From NCBI GenBank assembly GCA_000991805.1, contig LBSF01000031.1, forward strand, positions 1-6,706: a stretch of 6,706 bases of DNA, written 5' to 3'. Origin of the DNA: a candidate division WS6 bacterium GW2011_GWC2_36_7 (GTDB lineage: Bacteria > Patescibacteriota > Dojkabacteria > SC72). Position numbers and translations under genes: made by a program. Below the pieces are notes generated by a model that saw nothing but the letters and a program-made list of their open reading frames with translations, searched no databases and was not told where the DNA came from. Positions 5,087-6,706 of this stretch are shown here, piece by piece (position 1 is the first letter of the stretch; each line of letters opens with the position of its first letter).

Positions 5087-5170
5087 CAAGAACTGGGGGA
5101 ATATAACCTAAAAGGCATATATGTCATAGAAATTAATCTATGGCTCTCCCGCAGTTCTTGTTATTTTTTT
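5087..5170 (+). terminator. Large three-way-junction intrinsic terminator
   Basis: CAAGAACTG (5087-5095) pairs perfectly with CAGTTCTTG (5152-5160). After a G/G mismatch, GGGA (5097-5100) pairs with TCCC (5147-5150). Two hairpins abut inside: ATATA/TATAT with an inner CC/GG (5101-5122), and GTCATAGA-AATTAA-TCTATGGC (5123-5144, one U-G). TTATTTTTTT follows at 5161-5170. This is a rho-independent terminator on the plus strand. It could end the structured RNA and any read-through from the 3402-4678 operon. Its branched top is unusual for a plain terminator. Confidence 0.65.
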
Positions 5171-5202
5171 GACCCTTCAGAGTCGGATAGCCCTAAAGGG
5201 TC
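5171..5202 (+). other. Small hairpin after the terminator
   Basis: GACCCTT (5171-5177) pairs with AAGGGTC (5196-5202), with an 18-nt loop. A competing CCC-TAAA-GGG hairpin (5191-5200) uses part of the same 3' arm. It ends 2 nt before the GGAGG of the small ORF, so it could influence that ribosome site. Confidence 0.35.
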
Positions 5203-5217
5203 TCGGAGGAAAACGTG

Positions 5218-5322
5218 ATGATAGAGGAAGAGAAGGTAAAGGGGAGAAGAACAGAGGAAAAACCCTTCCCATATATGAGATTCTCAGGCTCATGTACCAA
5301 GTATCATCAAGCAATATGTTAA
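5218..5322 (+). CDS. Possible 34-residue small protein
   Basis: ATG 5218 is preceded by GGAGG (5205-5209) at a good 8-nt distance and opens a 34-codon frame ending in TAA. The product is charged at the start (MIEEEKVKGRRTEEKPF) and then 'PYMRFSGSCTKYHQAIC'. I recognise no family. The surrounding 5203-5265 is purine-rich, so a GGAGG can occur by chance, and no promoter is evident between the terminator and the ORF. A longer frame from 5169 in another register has no ribosome site. The rest of 5323-5387 is AT-rich and shows nothing I can name. Confidence 0.25.
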   Translation: MIEEEKVKGRRTEEKPFPYMRFSGSCTKYHQAIC

Positions 5323-5387
5323 ATAACACTAAAGTATATATTATAAGTCAGGGGTAATACAATATAGAGAAATGGAATAAGATAGGG

Positions 5388-5393
5388 TATAAT
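5388..5393 (+). promoter_or_regulatory. -10 box of the tRNA-His gene
   Basis: TATAAT is a perfect consensus -10, preceded by GGG. The mature tRNA starts 12 nt after it, so the leader would be about 5 nt. No good -35 is seen near 5365-5370. Confidence 0.65.
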
Positions 5394-5405
5394 ACTTTTC
5401 GATAT

Positions 5406-5483
5406 GGTGGGTATAGCTCAATTGGTTAGAGCATTGGTTTGTGGAACCAAGGGTTACGGGTTCAAGTCCCGTTATCCACCCCA
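5406..5483 (+). tRNA. tRNA-His (anticodon GTG)
   Basis: A complete cloverleaf is visible. The acceptor stem GTGGGTA (5407-5413) pairs with TATCCAC (5473-5479) with one G-U. The D arm is GCTC...GAGC, the anticodon stem TTGGT/ACCAA holds the loop TTGTGGA, and the T arm is ACGGG-TTCAAGT-CCCGT. The anticodon is GTG. The histidine identity pair G-1:C73 is encoded (5406 and 5480), and CCA is encoded at 5481-5483. The last 22 bases overlap, on the opposite strand, the end of the serine recombinase gene. Confidence 0.97.
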
Positions 5484-6706
5484 TATTGAAATTTTAGCAA
5501 TTCGTAACTTCTAAATGGCTCTTTAAGGTCGTAGGCTAGCACCTTTTTACCCCCTACATAAATGTTCAGGAAGACCATTTTGACAAGTTCATCAATTAAA
5601 TAGGGGTCTTCAGTATTTTGTAGTACTGTAACAGCATTCTTAAAGAAGTTCACAAAACGCTCATAGCTTGGTATTTCAATCTCCATATTTATTTTTGCTT
5701 CTGCAATAGATTCCTCAAGCGATTTAATCTCGACATTCGTATCTCTAATTTTGTAAAGAACAGCCTTTAGTTTATCTGTTAAGATAGCAGTTGAGTCTTC
5801 CTTGGCAATTTCATCTTCAAGCTTTTGTTCTATGTTCTCTTGTTTCGTTTTGTTAGCCTTCAAGGTGCTTAATTTCTTTTCTAAATCAAATATTGATTCA
5901 TATCTCTGTTTTTTTAGAACTTTTATAGAGTCATTATATAATTTCTCATCTACATTCAATTTTGAGGATAAGAATTCAACTGTACTTTCTACGAGAACCT
6001 TCGCTCGTATGCTATTTACTTTCTTGTCCTTTTTCTTCAATGTAGCTTTGCATTCATTATTTCCACAAGCAATGTAGAGATACTTTTCTCCAGAGGCACT
6101 AGTACTTCTTCCAGGAATCATATAGCTATTGCAATCGGCACATTTCACAAGGTCTCTAAAGGGCAAGAAATCAGAAGTTGTATGCCATGATACTTTACTC
6201 ACCTTCATCTTTCTGATGCTTAGAAAGTCCACTACAGAGACTTGAGGAATGAATTCAGGGTCTGCCTTAAGTAAATCTACTGCAATATCCCCAAATGAAT
6301 AAAAACCAGCATAAAATGGGTCTTTCAGATAGTTTGAGAGAGAGTTCTGTTTGAAATTTAACTCCTTGTATTTCTCTAAGATCTGTTTATATGAATATCC
6401 ATGTAGAATATCTTTCCATAACTGAACATAGAGAGGGTGGGTATCATCAGGACGATAATAATCTTTTCTGTTTTTATAATATCCTTTTTTAGCACTACCA
6501 CAATACTTTCCTTCCTTAACTTTCTTTTTAATACCTCGCTTTGTATCATCGGAAAGCTTATCAGAGAATTCTTTAGCCATGGCAAATAAGATACTAAGAG
6601 TCATTTTGCCAGCTGCATCATTATTGAAAGTAAATGAAACAAATTTTAAATCAAAAAGAATATCATTATCCAACATATCTAATATTTCTCCTGATTCTTT
6701 CATATT
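5462..6706 (-). CDS. Large serine recombinase, N-terminus beyond the window
   Basis: The visible 414 codons cover the end of the catalytic domain and everything after it; the catalytic serine lies beyond the right edge. The ORF is open to base 6706, so the first Met at 6703 is not the real start. Numbering from it, 'DAAGKMTLSILFAMAKEF...TKRGIKKKV' (29-62) is the resolvase core end and long E helix. 'GYYKNRKDYY' to 'YLKDPFYAGFY' (74-135) is the recombinase domain. A zinc ribbon has C188-x-x-C191 and C213-x4-C218. Residues about 255-340 form a charged coiled coil. This is the large serine integrase/transposase layout. Such proteins integrate or excise phages and mobile islands without host factors. 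The C-terminal VDNGT and the TGA stop (5462-5464) are read from the antisense of the tRNA-His T arm and acceptor stem. This suggests that the element end lies at or next to the tRNA. Confidence 0.9.
   Translation of the reverse strand, partial: NMKESGEILDMLDNDILFDLKFVSFTFNNDAAGKMTLSILFAMAKEFSDKLSDDTKRGIKKKVKEGKYCGSAKKGYYKNRKDYYRPDDTHPLYVQLWKDILHGYSYKQILEKYKELNFKQNSLSNYLKDPFYAGFYSFGDIAVDLLKADPEFIPQVSVVDFLSIRKMKVSKVSWHTTSDFLPFRDLVKCADCNSYMIPGRSTSASGEKYLYIACGNNECKATLKKKDKKVNSIRAKVLVESTVEFLSSKLNVDEKLYNDSIKVLKKQRYESIFDLEKKLSTLKANKTKQENIEQKLEDEIAKEDSTAILTDKLKAVLYKIRDTNVEIKSLEESIAEAKINMEIEIPSYERFVNFFKNAVTVLQNTEDPYLIDELVKMVFLNIYVGGKKVLAYDLKEPFRSYELLKFQYGVDNGT

Larger units (their letters stand above)
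4685..5170 (+). ncRNA. Candidate structured non-coding RNA, unassigned
   Basis: The stretch between the operon and the tRNA is dense with consecutive, mostly contiguous helices. The helices are 4688-4742, 4745-4829, 4886-4938, 4943-4998 and 5022-5052, ending with a terminator-like fold at 5087-5170. At least three are three-way junctions with almost no unpaired linker. Where helices contain a wobble, the plus strand usually has G-U while the minus strand would have A-C (4747/4827, 4943/4998, 4954/4962, 5124/5143); one pair at 4692/4738 goes the other way. Together with the T tract this favours plus-strand RNA. I looked for and did not find the tmRNA tRNA-like ends, the RNase P conserved core or the SRP apical loop. 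No strong promoter is seen. TATTAA at 4673-4678 could be a -10 with a start near 4685, or the RNA could be processed from the operon transcript. The 5' end is approximate. Confidence 0.5.

Noticed and set aside
5019..5111. 30-codon plus-strand frame beginning MNVNQANKIIRYY
   Set aside because: It has no Shine-Dalgarno and overlaps the 5022-5052 hairpin and the left arm of the terminator. It is more likely incidental.
5203..5290. RNase P RNA core, because of GGAGGAAA and ACAGAGG
   Set aside because: The conserved AGUCCGG-type core and its partner strand are absent, so the purine-rich stretch only resembles it superficially.
5169..5357. 62-codon frame starting MTLQSRIALKGLGG
   Set aside because: It starts inside the terminator T tract and hairpin, has no ribosome site, and its composition reflects purine-rich DNA.
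4679..5405. CRISPR array or tandem repeats
   Set aside because: No regularly spaced direct repeats occur. The similarity between 4713 and 4906 is a single pair of related hairpins.

Overview
The window looks like part of a small-genome bacterium of the Candidate Phyla Radiation (Patescibacteria). The clues are low GC, very compact gene spacing, and a GalU-type protein with the 'LPYGNGSPVLAAKP' signature that I associate with this group. There are also single-pass envelope proteins of unknown function, and a stand-alone [FeFe]-hydrogenase H-cluster domain beside a small six-helix membrane protein. This placement is inference; no rRNA or ribosomal protein gene is present to fix it. The code looks standard, because TGA ends the deaminase and recombinase genes and TAA/TAG end the others.

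Left block, minus strand, 1-1986: a compact set reading H-cluster domain protein -> nucleoside/guanine-type deaminase (TAATG overlap) -> a short, C-terminally truncated GalU-like nucleotidyltransferase. A divergent plus-strand gene (about 2050-2568) encodes a small polytopic membrane protein. It faces, with a 10-bp gap, a minus-strand JAMM/MPN-like protein (2579-3319). A second divergent junction leads to a plus-strand pair (3402-4678): an anchored extracytoplasmic protein and a membrane-anchored, apparently catalytically dead M23/LytM-like protein.

The two divergent intergenic regions (1987-2049 and 3320-3401) share the same architecture: a GTCTGTAA box followed by TTAAG and ATTGATATA, with face-to-face promoter-like hexamers. 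In the first one both promoters place the -10 exactly 6 nt before ATG, which predicts leaderless mRNAs. The internal gene of the 3402-4678 pair instead has a clear Shine-Dalgarno.

The most intriguing part is 4679-5405, which has no convincing large gene. From 4688 to 5170 it is packed with consecutive stem-loops. At least three are near-perfect three-way junctions with almost no linker. The last one is followed by TTATTTTTTT, so it reads as an intrinsic terminator. G-U wobbles mostly favour the plus strand. I cannot match it to tmRNA, RNase P RNA, SRP RNA or rRNA. I propose a roughly 480-nt unassigned structured RNA. After it come a small hairpin and a possible 34-codon ORF with a GGAGG ribosome site.

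Right end: a tRNA-His gene (5406-5483, anticodon GTG, encoded G-1 and CCA, promoter TATAAT just upstream) is overlapped tail-to-tail by a large serine recombinase gene that runs off the right edge. The recombinase stop codon lies inside the tRNA T-loop sequence. This suggests a mobile element abutting or inserted at the 3' end of the tRNA gene.
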